Numbered from the stretch's first letter, positions 26,560 to 36,956 are shown. The stretch is 64,000 nt of DNA from Pseudomonas sp. RIT-PI-q (GCF_001297125.1 NZ_LHPC01000021.1:124001-188000); one strand, 5' to 3'. The notes: generated by a model not told the origin, from the sequence alone. Numbers and translations: made by a program.

Positions 26560-29500
26560 ATGGAACGTCTGACACGCATTTTGGCCGCACTGACCCGCTG
26601 GGGTCTGGGCCTGTGCGCGTTGGTCTTGGTGTTGATGGCGTTGTACGTCAGCCTCGGCCGAGAGCTGACGCCATTAGTGGCCGAATACCGTGCCGAAGTT
26701 GAAATCAAGGCCAGCGCGGCCTTGGGCATGCCGCTGCATATCGGCGAACTGGACGGCAACTGGAGCGGTTTTGCGCCGATCCTGCTGGCTCACGACGTGA
26801 TGGTCGGCGAGGGCGCCAATGCCCTGCGCCTGGATCAAGTGCGTGCGGTGCCGGATCTTTGGGAAAGTCTGCTGGCCCGCGAAGTGCGCATCGCGCATCT
26901 GGAACTCAGCGGCTTGAAGATCAGCCTAAAGGAAGGTGAAGACGGTCAATGGGCGCTGGAAGGTTTGCCGGTGCAGCAAGACCAGCCGCTGGACCCGGAG
27001 CAGCTGCTCAATCGCATGCAGATGGTCCAGCAGTTGTCGGTGCTCGACAGCCAGGTCACCTTGCAGCCGTTGGATCATCCGCCGCTGACCTTGACCTACG
27101 TCGGTCTGAATCTGAAAACCGGTGCCTCCCGCCAGCGCCTCGACGCTCGATTGACCCTGCCCGACGGCCAGCCAGTGGCGATGAGTCTGCGTACTCGTTT
27201 ACGCGCCAGCGAGTGGAAGGACGGCGAGGCGGATGCCTATCTGAGCCTGCCGCAAAGCGATTGGTCGAAATGGTTGCCCGGGCGTGTGACCCGGCAATGG
27301 AATTTTTCCGAGATCAAGGCTGGCGGCGAGCTCTGGGTGAACTGGGACAAAGGCGCGCTGCAAAGTGCTGCGATCCGCTTGAATGCGCCGCAACTCAAGG
27401 GCGCCTACGCCGAGCGCAAGCCGATCCAGATCAACAATCTGGCGCTCAACGGTTATTTCCAGCGCAGTTCCGAAGGCGTGCTGGTGACGCTGGATTCCCT
27501 GGCGATGAACTTCGGCGAGACCCGCTGGGAGTCGCACCTGCAACTCAAGCAAAGCGCCGCCACCGACAAAACCGAAGAGCTCTGGCATCTGCAAGCCGAC
27601 CGCTTGGACCTGACCCCGATCACTCCGTTGCTGAATGCCTTGGGGCCGCTGCCGGAAGGCGTCGCCACCGCCGTCGAGAAACTCAAGGTAACGGGTGGTT
27701 TGCGCAACGTGCTGATCGACTTCCGGCCCAACGCCACCGACGACAGCAAGTTCAGCTTTGCCGCTAACCTCGACCGGGTCGGCTTCGACGCCTATCACGG
27801 CGCGCCGGCGGCACGAAATGTCAGCGGCAGCATCAGCGGCGACCTCGGCAAGGGCGAGCTGCGCATGGACAGCAAAGACTTCGTCTTGCACCTCGACCCG
27901 ATTTTCGCCAAGCCATGGCAATACCTTCAAGCCAACGCCACGTTGACCTGGAAGCTCGACAAAGAAGGCTTCACCCTGATCGCGCCGTACCTGAAGGTGC
28001 TGGGTGAAGAGGGCAAGATTGCCGGCGACTTCCTGATCCGCCTGCATTTCGATCACACCCAGGAAGATTACATGGACTTGCGGGTCGGCCTGGTGGACGG
28101 TGACGGCAAGTACACCGCCAAATACCTGCCGACAATGCTCAGCCCGGCGCTGGACGAATGGCTGCGTACCGCGATTCTTAAAGGCGCGGTGGACCAAGGC
28201 TTCTTCCAGTACCAGGGTTCGCTGAACCATGGGGCGGAGGACACCGCCCGCAGCATCAGCCTGTTCTTCAAGGTTCACGATGCCGAGTTGGCCTTCCAGC
28301 CTGGCTGGCCGCATGTCAGCAAAGTCACGGGTGACGTGTTTGTCGAAGACAGCGGCGTGCGGATCCTGGCCAGCAAGGGCCAGTTGCTCGATACCCAGGT
28401 CAGCGATATTTACGTCAACATTCCCCACGCGCCTGCCGGGCAAAGCGTGCACCTGTTCCTCGATGGTGGATTCGCCGGAGGACTGGGCGATGGCCTGAAA
28501 ATTCTTCAGCAAGCACCGATTGGCACCGCCGAGACCTTTGCCGGTTGGGAAGGCGAGGGTGATCTGCAAGGCAAACTGAAGCTTGATATTCCACTGGTCA
28601 AAGGAGAGGAGCCGAAGATCCTGGTCGACTTCAAGACGGCCAAGGCGCGGCTGAAACTGGCCGAACCAGCGCTGGAGCTGACTCAGCTCAAAGGCGATTT
28701 CCGCTTCGACAGCGCCAAGGGGTTGAGCGGGCAGAACATCACCGCGCGGGCCTTCGATAAACCGGTCACTGCACAGATTTTTGCCGATGGCAGCCCGGGT
28801 AATATCAAGACCCGTGTCACTGCCTCCGGTCAGGTCGAGGTCAAGAAGCTCACCGACTGGTTGAGCGTCACTCAGCCGTTACCGGTGTCCGGTTTGATTC
28901 CCTATCAGCTGCAACTGAACCTCGATGGCGCCGACAGCCAGTTGACGGTCAATTCGAACCTGAAAGGCGTGGCAGTGGATTTGCCGGCGCCGTTCGGCAT
29001 GGCGGCGGATGTCGGGTGTGACACTACGTTCCGCATGACGCTGCAAGGGCCGGAGCGGCGCTATTGGGTGAACTACGGTGAGCTGGCGAGCTTCACGTTT
29101 GCGGCGCCGCCCGGCAATTTCGCCGACGGTCGCGGTGAGTTGTACCTAGGTGGCGGCAATGCCGTGTTGCCAGGCGCCAAGGGCCTGCGCGTGCGCGGCG
29201 TGCTGTCGGAACTGGATGTGGGGCCGTGGAAGGATCTGGTCGACAAGTATGCCGGCCAGGATCCGGGCGGCAGCGCCAAACAGTTGCTCAGCAGTGCGGA
29301 TTTCAAGGTCGGCAAGCTCAGCGGTATCGGCACCACTCTTGATCAGGCGTCGGTGCAGTTGAACCGCAAGCCGGCGGCGTGGGCCTTGCAACTCGACAGT
29401 CAGCAGGTCAAGGGCACCGCCAACCTCCCTGATGCGAAAGCCACGCCGATTGCAATCAATCTGCAATACGTACGTTTGCCGGCGCCTGATCCGACGGTGT

Positions 29501-30363
29501 TGGCCGACGAAAACTCGCCGGATCCGCTGGCTACGGTGGACCCGACGAAAATCCCGGCGCTGGATATCACCATCAACCAGTTGTTCCAAGGGCAGGACCT
29601 GGTCGGCGCCTGGTATCTGAAAGTCCGTCCGACGGCCAAGGGCATTGCGCTCAACACGCTGGACCTGGGTCTCAAAGGCATCCTCTTGCAGGGCACCGGT
29701 GGCTGGGAAGGCACGCCGGGCTCCAGCAGCAGTTGGTACAAGGGCCGGATCAGCGGCAAAAACCTCGCCGATGTGCTCAAGGGCTGGGGCTTTGCGCCGA
29801 GTGTCACCAGCGAAGACTTTCATATGGATGTCGATGGACGCTGGCCCGGTTCGCCAGCCTGGCTGGCTTCCAAGCGCTTCTCCGGAACCCTCGATGCTTC
29901 GTTGAATAAAGGCCAGTTTGTCGAGGTCGAGGGCAGTGCTCAGGCGTTGCGGGTATTTGGATTGCTCAACTTCAACTCCATCGGCCGCCGCCTGCGCCTG
30001 GACTTCTCCGACCTGTTTGGCAAAGGCCTGAGCTATGACCGGGTCAAAGGGTTGCTGGTTGCGACCAATGGGGTTTATGTGACCCGTGAGCCGATTCAGA
30101 TGACCGGCCCTTCGAGCAATGTCGAACTCAATGGCACCCTGAACCTGGTGGGCGATCAGATCGATGCCAAATTGCTGGTGACCTTGCCGGTGACCAACAA
30201 CCTGCCGATTGCCGCGCTGATCGTCGGCGCACCGGCCATCGGCGGGGCGCTGTTCCTGATCGGCAAGCTGATCGGGGATCGCGTGGCCCGTTTTGCCAGC
30301 GGCAAATACACCGTCAAAGGTCCTTGGAAAGAGCCGAAAATCACCTTCGACAAGCCTTTTTGA
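26560..30363 (+). CDS. yhdP: YhdP family AsmA-like phospholipid transport protein
   Basis: A 1267-residue protein anchored by one N-terminal helix (GLGLCALVLVLMALYVSLG). The remainder is a very long beta-rich periplasmic span (DUF3971 plus an AsmA-type C-terminal region), ending with a hydrophobic stretch (IAALIVGAPAIGGALFLIGK) and KYTVKGPWKEPKITF. YhdP, with TamB and YdbH, bridges the inner and outer membranes as a groove for phospholipids. Length and position after rng match other pseudomonads and E. coli. Confidence 0.93.
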   Translation: MERLTRILAALTRWGLGLCALVLVLMALYVSLGRELTPLVAEYRAEVEIKASAALGMPLHIGELDGNWSGFAPILLAHDVMVGEGANALRLDQVRAVPDLWESLLAREVRIAHLELSGLKISLKEGEDGQWALEGLPVQQDQPLDPEQLLNRMQMVQQLSVLDSQVTLQPLDHPPLTLTYVGLNLKTGASRQRLDARLTLPDGQPVAMSLRTRLRASEWKDGEADAYLSLPQSDWSKWLPGRVTRQWNFSEIKAGGELWVNWDKGALQSAAIRLNAPQLKGAYAERKPIQINNLALNGYFQRSSEGVLVTLDSLAMNFGETRWESHLQLKQSAATDKTEELWHLQADRLDLTPITPLLNALGPLPEGVATAVEKLKVTGGLRNVLIDFRPNATDDSKFSFAANLDRVGFDAYHGAPAARNVSGSISGDLGKGELRMDSKDFVLHLDPIFAKPWQYLQANATLTWKLDKEGFTLIAPYLKVLGEEGKIAGDFLIRLHFDHTQEDYMDLRVGLVDGDGKYTAKYLPTMLSPALDEWLRTAILKGAVDQGFFQYQGSLNHGAEDTARSISLFFKVHDAELAFQPGWPHVSKVTGDVFVEDSGVRILASKGQLLDTQVSDIYVNIPHAPAGQSVHLFLDGGFAGGLGDGLKILQQAPIGTAETFAGWEGEGDLQGKLKLDIPLVKGEEPKILVDFKTAKARLKLAEPALELTQLKGDFRFDSAKGLSGQNITARAFDKPVTAQIFADGSPGNIKTRVTASGQVEVKKLTDWLSVTQPLPVSGLIPYQLQLNLDGADSQLTVNSNLKGVAVDLPAPFGMAADVGCDTTFRMTLQGPERRYWVNYGELASFTFAAPPGNFADGRGELYLGGGNAVLPGAKGLRVRGVLSELDVGPWKDLVDKYAGQDPGGSAKQLLSSADFKVGKLSGIGTTLDQASVQLNRKPAAWALQLDSQQVKGTANLPDAKATPIAINLQYVRLPAPDPTVLADENSPDPLATVDPTKIPALDITINQLFQGQDLVGAWYLKVRPTAKGIALNTLDLGLKGILLQGTGGWEGTPGSSSSWYKGRISGKNLADVLKGWGFAPSVTSEDFHMDVDGRWPGSPAWLASKRFSGTLDASLNKGQFVEVEGSAQALRVFGLLNFNSIGRRLRLDFSDLFGKGLSYDRVKGLLVATNGVYVTREPIQMTGPSSNVELNGTLNLVGDQIDAKLLVTLPVTNNLPIAALIVGAPAIGGALFLIGKLIGDRVARFASGKYTVKGPWKEPKITFDKPF

Positions 30364-30426
30364 AAAGCCTCTTTCCACGCCTATGGAGTAGCATGGGTCT
30401 GGGCTCTGATGCCCCGTCCCTGATTC

Positions 30427-30511
30427 CTGTAGGAGCGAGGCTTGCCCGCGAACCGACGCACCGCGGTGTGTCAGGCAAGATGCCTTCGCGGGCAAGCCTC
30501 GCTCCTACAGG
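30427..30511. repeat. Inverted REP pair between yhdP and the nitrilase-like gene
   Basis: CTGTAGGAGCGAGGCTTGCC CGCGAA faces its reverse complement, with about 25 bp between the units. The downstream gene begins 31 bp later. Confidence 0.86.
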
Positions 30512-30541
30512 GATGTATTGATTCCCGATAAGGAAACGGCC

Positions 30542-31396
30542 ATGTCAGTTGCGGTGATTCAAATGGTCAGCCAGAGCGATGTGCTGGCCAATCTGGCCCA
30601 GGCCCGTCGTCTGCTTGAACAAGCGGCCGCCGGTGGCGCGAAGCTGGCTGTGCTGCCGGAAAACTTCGCCGCCATGGGCCGTCGCGACATCGCCGAGATC
30701 GGCCGCGCCGAGGCGTTGGGTGAAGGTCCGATCCTGCCATGGTTGAAACAGACCGCCCGCGACCTCAAGTTATGGATAGTGGCCGGTACATTGCCGTTGC
30801 CGCCGGTGGATCAGCCGACGGCCAAAGTGCATGCCTGCTCGTTGCTGGTGGACGATCAGGGCGAGACAGTGGCGCGCTACGACAAGCTGCATCTGTTTGA
30901 TGTCGACGTGGCGGACACTCGCGGGCGTTATCGTGAATCCGATGACTATGCTTATGGCAGTGGGGTGGTCGTGGCGGACACGCCCGTTGGTCGGGTTGGC
31001 CTGACGGTCTGTTATGACCTGCGCTTCCCCGAGCTCTACAGTGAATTACGCGCTGCCGGGGCGGAATTGATTACCGCGCCGTCAGCGTTTACAGCGGTGA
31101 CCGGCGCGGCGCATTGGGATGTGCTGATTCGCGCGCGAGCCATCGAGACTCAATGTTATGTGCTCGCGGCTGCCCAGGGCGGGACCCATCCGGGACCGCG
31201 AGAAACCTGGGGGCATGCCGCAATCATCGACCCGTGGGGTCGTGTGCTGGCGCAACAGGATCAAGGCGAGGCCGTGCTGCTGGCCGAACGCGACAGCAGC
31301 GAACAGGCGTCCATCAGGGCGCGGATGCCGGTGTCCAGTCACCGGCGCTTTTTCTCGCAGGGCGCCCAGCGACCTGCCTCAGAACGACGAATTTAA
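30542..31396 (+). CDS. Carbon-nitrogen hydrolase (Nit1-like, probable deaminated-glutathione amidase)
   Basis: A 284-residue member of the nitrilase superfamily. The catalytic triad is visible: E40 (VLPENFAAMG), K115 (YDKLHLFD) and C157 (LTVCYDLRFPELY). The Nit1/YbeM branch hydrolyses deaminated glutathione to 2-oxoglutarate and Cys-Gly, and the YDKLHLFDVDVAD context fits that branch. The ATG at 30542 gives MSVAVIQMVSQSD. It lies 12 bp before tldD in a stable yhdP-nit-tldD order. Confidence 0.9.
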   Translation: MSVAVIQMVSQSDVLANLAQARRLLEQAAAGGAKLAVLPENFAAMGRRDIAEIGRAEALGEGPILPWLKQTARDLKLWIVAGTLPLPPVDQPTAKVHACSLLVDDQGETVARYDKLHLFDVDVADTRGRYRESDDYAYGSGVVVADTPVGRVGLTVCYDLRFPELYSELRAAGAELITAPSAFTAVTGAAHWDVLIRARAIETQCYVLAAAQGGTHPGPRETWGHAAIIDPWGRVLAQQDQGEAVLLAERDSSEQASIRARMPVSSHRRFFSQGAQRPASERRI

Positions 31397-31408
31397 GGCG
31401 TAAAGCAT

Positions 31409-32851
31409 ATGAGCGAGTTGTTGTCCTCAGTCAGTGAACACCTCCTGGCGCCCGGCGGCGTAACGATCGAGAGCCTGCAAGGCGTGCTCGGCGATCTGGC
31501 CGGCCCGGGCATCGACGCTGCCGACCTGTATTTCCAGGGGCAGATTTCCGAGTCCTGGGCGCTGGAAGACGGCATCGTCAAGGAAGGCAGTTTCAACCTC
31601 GACCAAGGCGTCGGCGTGCGGGCGCAATCGGGTGAAAAAACCGGTTTTGCCTACAGCAATGCGATCACCCTGGAAGCCTTGGGCGCGGCGGCTCGCGCGG
31701 CCCGCTCGATCTCCCGCGCCGGGCAAAACGGCACCGTGCAGGCGTTCACCACCCAGGACGTCGCCCAGTTGTACGGGCCGGACAATCCGCTGGAAGTGAT
31801 GACCCGCGCCGAGAAAGTCGAATTGCTCAAGCGCATCGACGTTGCGACTCGCGCGCTCGACCCGCGTATCCAGCAAGTCACCGTGAGCATGGCCGGTGTC
31901 TGGGAACGTATTCTCGTGGCGTCCACCGATGGCAGCCTGGCGGCGGATGTGCGGCCGCTGGTGCGTTTCAACGTCAGTGTGATCGTCGAGCAGAACGGCC
32001 GTCGCGAGCGCGGCGGTCATGGCGGTGGCGGTCGTACCGATTACCGTTATTTCCTCGGCGAAGACCGCGCCATGAGCTATGCCCGTGAGGCGCTGCGTCA
32101 GGCGCTGGTCAATCTTGAGGCCATTCCGGCGCCGGCCGGTACGTTGCCGGTGGTGCTCGGTTCCGGCTGGTCCGGCGTGCTGCTGCACGAGGCAGTTGGC
32201 CACGGTCTGGAAGGCGATTTCAACCGCAAGGGCAGTTCCGCCTACAGCGGGCGCATGGGCGAGATGGTTGCGTCCAAGCTCTGCACCATCGTCGATGACG
32301 GCACCCTCGCCGGGCGTCGCGGCTCCTTGAGCGTCGACGATGAAGGCACCCCGACCGAGTGCACCACGCTGATCGAAAACGGCGTACTCAAGGGTTACAT
32401 GCAGGACAAGCTCAATGCCCGCCTGATGGGCGTGGCCCGCACCGGTAACGGTCGCCGCGAATCCTACGCGCACCTGCCGATGCCGCGCATGACCAACACT
32501 TACATGCTGGCGGGCGAAAGCGATCCGGAAGAAATCATCAAGTCGGTCAAGCGCGGCATCTACTGCGCCAACCTCGGCGGCGGACAGGTGGACATCACCA
32601 GCGGCAAGTTCGTGTTCTCCACCAGCGAGGCGTACCTGATCGAAGACGGCAAGATTACCGCCCCGGTCAAAGGCGCGACGTTGATCGGCAACGGGCCGGA
32701 AGCCATGAGCAAAGTGTCGATGGTCGGTAACGATCTGGCGCTGGACAGCGGCGTCGGGACGTGTGGCAAGGATGGGCAGTCGGTGCCGGTGGGTGTCGGC
32801 CAGCCAACGCTGAAAATCGATGCGATCACTGTGGGTGGCACAGGCGCATGA
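31409..32851 (+). CDS. tldD: Metalloprotease TldD
   Basis: The zinc-bearing subunit of the TldD/TldE heterodimer, which degrades unfolded peptides and matures peptide antibiotics such as microcin B17. It has 480 residues. The zinc motif is [11 protein letters not shown] (HExxxH) near residue 262, and the glycine-rich C-terminal half includes [26 protein letters not shown]. Its partner pmbA lies 0.75 kb away on the same strand, separated by darP on the other strand. Confidence 0.96.
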   Translation: MSELLSSVSEHLLAPGGVTIESLQGVLGDLAGPGIDAADLYFQGQISESWALEDGIVKEGSFNLDQGVGVRAQSGEKTGFAYSNAITLEALGAAARAARSISRAGQNGTVQAFTTQDVAQLYGPDNPLEVMTRAEKVELLKRIDVATRALDPRIQQVTVSMAGVWERILVASTDGSLAADVRPLVRFNVSVIVEQNGRRERGGHGGGGRTDYRYFLGEDRAMSYAREALRQALVNLEAIPAPAGTLPVVLGSGWSGVLLHEAVGHGLEGDFNRKGSSAYSGRMGEMVASKLCTIVDDGTLAGRRGSLSVDDEGTPTECTTLIENGVLKGYMQDKLNARLMGVARTGNGRRESYAHLPMPRMTNTYMLAGESDPEEIIKSVKRGIYCANLGGGQVDITSGKFVFSTSEAYLIEDGKITAPVKGATLIGNGPEAMSKVSMVGNDLALDSGVGTCGKDGQSVPVGVGQPTLKIDAITVGGTGA

Positions 32852-32855
32852 AGAT

Positions 32856-32957
32856 ATCCCTGTAGGAGCTGCCGCAGGCTGCGATCTTTTGACGTTGGTT
32901 TTACGAAATCAAAAGCAGAATCAAAAGATCGCAGCCTGCGGCAGCTCCTACAGGGAT
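32856..32957. repeat. REP pair with perfect 37-bp arms
   Basis: Arms 32856-32892 and 32921-32957 are exact reverse complements (TGTAGGAGCTGCCGCAGGCT then GCGATCTTTTGA). They lie between convergent tldD and darP, probably as a shared terminator. Confidence 0.9.
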
Positions 32958-32966
32958 GGGCGGGGC

Positions 32967-33491
32967 TCAGCGCAGACCGCGTTGAGTCTCGTCCAGCTCA
33001 CGGATGTACTTGAAGATTTTACGGCTCGATGCCGGTGGCTTGTTGGTCGCCAGTTCGTGCTGGGCCTGACGGATCAGGGAGCGCAATTGCTGGCGATCAG
33101 CCTCCGGGTAGTCGACAACGAACTTCTCCAGGACGCCGTCGTCGCCTGCGATCAAACGATCGCGCCAGCGTTCCAGGCCATGGAAACGTTCGTTGTACTG
33201 CCGAGTGGAGGCATCGAGTTGATCGAGCAAAGTCAGAATGGCGTCAGTGTCCTGATCGCGCATCAGTTTGCCGATGAACATAAGGTGCCGTTTACGCGCG
33301 ATATTCGCGGTGTGCTTGGGCGCATCGGCCAGGGCCCGGCGCATGGCGTCGGTCAACGGCAGTTTTGCCAGCAAGTCAGGCTTGAGCGTTGTAAGGCGTT
33401 CGCCGAGGTCAACCAGAGCATGCAGCTCGCGTTTAACCTGGGATTTGCTTTTTTCTCCCGTATCGAGGGAGTCGTCGTAAGAATCAACCAT
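32967..33491 (-). CDS. darP: Dual-action ribosomal maturation protein DarP (YjgA, DUF615)
   Basis: A 174-residue protein that acts late in 50S ribosomal subunit assembly. It is a charged all-helical protein with the family pattern [51 protein letters not shown] and [14 protein letters not shown]. The ATG at 33491 ([10 protein letters not shown]) is chosen over one five codons upstream. It is divergent from pmbA. Confidence 0.94.
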   Translation of the reverse strand: MVDSYDDSLDTGEKSKSQVKRELHALVDLGERLTTLKPDLLAKLPLTDAMRRALADAPKHTANIARKRHLMFIGKLMRDQDTDAILTLLDQLDASTRQYNERFHGLERWRDRLIAGDDGVLEKFVVDYPEADRQQLRSLIRQAQHELATNKPPASSRKIFKYIRELDETQRGLR

Positions 33492-33599
33492 GGTGGCCGT
33501 CCGCAAAGAAACGCCGCCATGATAACCAGTCGGGGGCCGCTTGTCCGGCCCGGTCGCTCGAAGGCCTTAACCGAAAGCAGAATTTGAGTGGAGAACAGC

Positions 33600-34946
33600 A
33601 TGAGTGCAGTTGAAAGCGTCGGCCCACAAGCGTTGCCGGCACTGCAAGAGCAAGTCGAGCAGATCATCGCTGAAGCCAAGCGCCAGGGCGCCAGTGCCTG
33701 TGAAGTGGCGGTGTCCCTGGAGCAGGGCCTGTCGACCTCGGTGCGTCAGCGTGAAGTCGAAACCGTCGAATTCAACCGCGATCAGGGCTTTGGCATCACC
33801 TTGTACGTCGGTCAGCGCAAGGGCTCGGCCAGCACCTCGGCCAGTGGTCCTGAAGCGATTCGCGAAACCGTCGCGGCGGCGCTGGCCATTGCCAAGCACA
33901 CCTCGGAAGACGAAGCCGCAGGCCTGGCCGATGCCGCGTTGATGGCCAAGGACCTGCAGGATTTCGACCTGTTCCACGAATGGGACATCACCCCGGAACA
34001 AGCCATCGAGATGGCCCTGGCGTGTGAAGCGGCGGCGTTTGCCACCGACAGCCGCATCAAGAACGCCGACGGCACTACCCTCAGCACGCATCAGGGCTGC
34101 CGCGTCTACGGCAACAGCCACGGTTTCATCGGTGGTTATGCCTCGACGCGCCACAGCTTGAGTTGCGTGATGATCGCCGAGGCCGATGGCCAGATGCAGC
34201 GCGATTACTGGTACGACGTGAACCGTCAGGGCACCTTGCTGGCCGACCCGGTGAGTATCGGCCAGCGTGCCGCACAACGGGCGGCGAGCCGACTGGGCGC
34301 GCGTCCGGTGCCGACTTGCGAAGTGCCGGTGTTGTTTTCCGCGGAACTGGCCGGGGGCTTGTTCGGCAGTTTCCTCTCGGCGATTTCCGGCGGCAGTCTG
34401 TATCGCAAATCGTCGTTCCTTGAAGGTACGCTGGGTCAGAAACTGTTCCCGGAATGGCTGACCATCGATGAGCGTCCGCACTTGATGCGCGCGATGGGCA
34501 GTTCGGCCTTCGATGGTGATGGCCTGGCCACCTACGCCAAACCGTTCGTCGAAAAGGGCGAATTGGTGTCGTACATTCTCGGCACGTACTCCGGTCGTAA
34601 GCTCGGTATGCCGAGCACTGCCAACGCCGGTGGCGTGCACAACCTGTTCGTCACCCATGGCGACGAAGACCAGGCAGCCCTGTTGCGGCGCATGGGCCGT
34701 GGTTTGCTGGTCACTGAGCTGATGGGCCAGGGCCTGAACATGGTCACCGGCGATTACTCCCGTGGCGCGGCGGGTTACTGGGTCGAGAATGGCGAAATCC
34801 AGTTCGCGGTCCAGGAAGTGACCATTGCCGGCAACATGCGCGACATGTTCAAGCAGATTGTTGCGGTGGGTAATGACCTGGAACTGCGCAGCAACATTCG
34901 CACCGGTTCGGTACTGATCGAGCGGATGACCGTGGCCGGTAGCTAA
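33600..34946 (+). CDS. pmbA: Metalloprotease PmbA (TldE)
   Basis: The non-catalytic partner of TldD in the TldD/E protease. It has 448 residues and is homologous to TldD but lacks the HExxxH zinc motif. Features are CEVAVSLEQGLSTSVRQREVE, GRKLGMPSTANAGGVHNLFV and GYWVENGEIQFAVQEVTIAGN. The ATG at 33600 is preferred to a GTG at 33588. A strong terminator follows. Confidence 0.96.
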   Translation: MSAVESVGPQALPALQEQVEQIIAEAKRQGASACEVAVSLEQGLSTSVRQREVETVEFNRDQGFGITLYVGQRKGSASTSASGPEAIRETVAAALAIAKHTSEDEAAGLADAALMAKDLQDFDLFHEWDITPEQAIEMALACEAAAFATDSRIKNADGTTLSTHQGCRVYGNSHGFIGGYASTRHSLSCVMIAEADGQMQRDYWYDVNRQGTLLADPVSIGQRAAQRAASRLGARPVPTCEVPVLFSAELAGGLFGSFLSAISGGSLYRKSSFLEGTLGQKLFPEWLTIDERPHLMRAMGSSAFDGDGLATYAKPFVEKGELVSYILGTYSGRKLGMPSTANAGGVHNLFVTHGDEDQAALLRRMGRGLLVTELMGQGLNMVTGDYSRGAAGYWVENGEIQFAVQEVTIAGNMRDMFKQIVAVGNDLELRSNIRTGSVLIERMTVAGS

Positions 34947-34964
34947 ACCTCCCGACCGATAAGC

Positions 34965-35004
34965 AAAAAGGCGCGCCATCTTACGGGATGGCGCGCCTTT
35001 TTTT
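34965..35004 (+). terminator. Intrinsic terminator after pmbA
   Basis: AAAAAGGCGCGCCATC, the loop TTACGG, then GATGGCGCGCC and a run of T (34997-35005). The stem is perfect over 16 bp if the A and T tracts pair, and the symmetric tracts would let it work in both directions. Confidence 0.92.
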
Positions 35005-35008
35005 TCAG

Positions 35009-35093
35009 GATCAAAAGATCGCAGCCTTCGGCAGCTCCTACAGAAAATTCACCATTCCTTGTAGGAGCTGCCGAAGGCTGCGATCTGTTGATC
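35009..35093. repeat. Inverted REP pair (GCGATCTTTTGATC class)
   Basis: GATCAAAAGATCGCAGCCTT at 35009 faces TGTAGGAGCTGCCGAAGGCT at 35060. The arms match except for one base near the outer end. It lies just after the pmbA terminator and before the Fur-type promoter. Confidence 0.88.
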
Positions 35094-35106
35094 TTCGTTT
35101 CGGGGT

Positions 35107-35148
35107 TGTTTTGGTTCTCATTATCATCTAATAATAAATCTCATTACC
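35107..35148 (+). promoter_or_regulatory. Overlapping Fur-box-like sites before fagA
   Basis: The AT-rich segment holds two matches to the 19-bp Fur consensus: 35107-35125 (12 of 19, ending TCATTATC) and 35130-35148 (13 of 19, AATAATAAATCTCATTACC). The second ends 16 bp before the fagA start. A Fur-repressed promoter is known at this locus in P. aeruginosa, which supports the reading. Confidence 0.7.
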
Positions 35149-35164
35149 GAATGAGCCCCGGATC

Positions 35165-35572
35165 ATGAGTTCTGCCTTGCACGAGCAGCCTTACCTCGAA
35201 AGCTGGCGCTGGATGAGTCGCCAGATCCGTTGCGCAATGGACCCTGACGAGCCCCGCCTGATCGAACATTACCTGGCTGAAGGCCGGTATCTCGCCTGTT
35301 GCACGGCAACGTCGGCCTGGACCATCGCTGAAACCTCCTTCCGTTTATTGCTCGACACCGCCGCCGACGTCGCGCTGCCGTGGCACTGGCGTACTTATTG
35401 TCTCGACCAGGCTTGGCGCCCACTGCGCGAACTCGAACGCCTCTCTCTGTGCAAATGCCGCCTCAAGCGCTGGCAAAGCTACACCTGGCAACTGGCGACC
35501 TGCGAGTTGCAGCCCTCGATTCCCCTAAACGAACTGGTGCAAGGATTTTCTGATGAACAAGACTCGTATTGA
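35165..35572 (+). CDS. fagA: FagA, Fur-associated protein of unknown function
   Basis: A 135-residue soluble protein, first gene of the iron-repressed fagA-fumC-orfX-sodA operon known from P. aeruginosa. No catalytic motif is visible. It is rich in Trp, Arg and Cys (PYLESWRWMSRQIRCAMDPD, then HYLAEGRYLACCTAT, and CKCRLKRWQSYTWQLATC). Several of the cysteines could bind a metal. There is no signal peptide or membrane segment. The stop overlaps the fumC start by 20 bp, which indicates translational coupling. Identified by position and general character; the function is not established. Confidence 0.85.
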   Translation: MSSALHEQPYLESWRWMSRQIRCAMDPDEPRLIEHYLAEGRYLACCTATSAWTIAETSFRLLLDTAADVALPWHWRTYCLDQAWRPLRELERLSLCKCRLKRWQSYTWQLATCELQPSIPLNELVQGFSDEQDSY

Positions 35573-36929
35573 GCGCGACAGCATGGGCGAGCTTCAGGTC
35601 CCGGTAGACGCCCTCTACGGCGCACAGACCCAGCGTGCGGTGGATAACTTCCCGATCAGCGGTAAACCGATGCCCGTGCAGTTCATTCGCGCGTTGATCC
35701 TGGCAAAAGCCGCCGCCGCCCGGGCCAACGTCGAACTCCAACAAATCAGCGAATCCCAGGGAAAGGCCATCGTTGATGCGTCCCTGGGCCTTCTCCAGGG
35801 CGACTTCATGCAGCACTTCCCGGTGGATATTTTCCAGACCGGTTCCGGCACCAGTTCCAATATGAACGCCAACGAAGTCATCGCGACCCTGGCCAGCCGT
35901 TTGCTTGGCGAGCCGGTGAACCCCAACGATCACGTCAATTGCGGCCAAAGCAGCAACGACATCATCCCGACCACGATCCATGTCAGCGCCGCACTGGCGT
36001 TGCATGAGCAACTGCTGCCGGCGTTGGTGCGCCTGGTGCAGGTGATCGAGCGCAAGGCAGAGGAAGTACATCACCACGTCAAAACCGGTCGTACTCACTT
36101 GATGGACGCGATGCCGGTGCGCATGAGCCAGGTGCTCAACGGTTGGGCGCAACAGCTCAAGGCCAACATCGGCCATCTGCAGGATTTGCTGCCGAGTCTG
36201 CAATCCCTGGCTCAGGGCGGCACGGCGGTGGGCACCGGGATTAACGCGCATCCGCAATTTGCCGGGCGTTTCAGTCAACAACTGAGCGAGCTGACTCGCG
36301 TTCAATTCACCCCAGGCAAGGATCTGTTTGCGCTGATTGGCTCTCAAGACACGGCCGTTGCCGTTTCCGGGCAGCTTAAAGCGACAGCGGTCTCGTTGAT
36401 GAAAATCGCCAACGACCTGCGCTGGATGAACTCCGGCCCGCTGGCCGGTCTCGGTGAAATCGAACTCGAAGCCTTGCAGCCGGGTTCTTCGATCATGCCT
36501 GGCAAGGTCAACCCGGTGATCCCGGAAGCCACCGCCATGGTCGCCGCGCAGGTTATTGGCAATGACACGGTCATCACCATCGCCGGTCAGTCGGGCAATT
36601 TCGAACTGAACGTGATGCTGCCGATCATCGCCCAGAACCTGCTGAGCAGTATCGAGTTGCTGGCCAATTCCAGCCATCTGCTTGGCGAGAAGGCCATTGC
36701 CAGCTTCAAGGTCAATGAGTCCAGGCTCAAGGAAGCGCTGTCGCGCAACCCGATTCTGGTGACCGCACTCAACCCGATCATTGGTTACCAAAAAGCCGCG
36801 GAGATCGCCAAGAAGGCCTATCAGCAAGGCCGTCCGGTGATTGATGTCGCCCTGGAACACACCGACCTGTCGCGCAGCCAACTGGAAGAGTTGCTCAATC
36901 CGGAAAAGCTCACCGCAGGCGGCGTGTAA
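35553..36929 (+). CDS. fumC: Class II fumarate hydratase FumC
   Basis: The iron-independent, superoxide-resistant fumarase that interconverts fumarate and malate in the TCA cycle. It replaces Fe-S fumarase when iron is scarce. It has 458 residues with TGSGTSSNMNANEV, GRTHLMDAMPVRM and the family signature GSSIMPGKVNP (about 312-322). Its place behind the Fur-type promoter and before Mn-dependent SodA fits an iron-sparing operon. Confidence 0.97.
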   Translation: MNKTRIERDSMGELQVPVDALYGAQTQRAVDNFPISGKPMPVQFIRALILAKAAAARANVELQQISESQGKAIVDASLGLLQGDFMQHFPVDIFQTGSGTSSNMNANEVIATLASRLLGEPVNPNDHVNCGQSSNDIIPTTIHVSAALALHEQLLPALVRLVQVIERKAEEVHHHVKTGRTHLMDAMPVRMSQVLNGWAQQLKANIGHLQDLLPSLQSLAQGGTAVGTGINAHPQFAGRFSQQLSELTRVQFTPGKDLFALIGSQDTAVAVSGQLKATAVSLMKIANDLRWMNSGPLAGLGEIELEALQPGSSIMPGKVNPVIPEATAMVAAQVIGNDTVITIAGQSGNFELNVMLPIIAQNLLSSIELLANSSHLLGEKAIASFKVNESRLKEALSRNPILVTALNPIIGYQKAAEIAKKAYQQGRPVIDVALEHTDLSRSQLEELLNPEKLTAGGV

Positions 36930-36956
36930 TCACCGCAACCGCTTTGGAGGCTCACC

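Noticed and set aside
33500..33600. Frameshift between tldD and pmbA as one split gene
   Set aside because: Both are full-length, distinct members of the TldD/TldE pair and are separated by darP and a REP pair.
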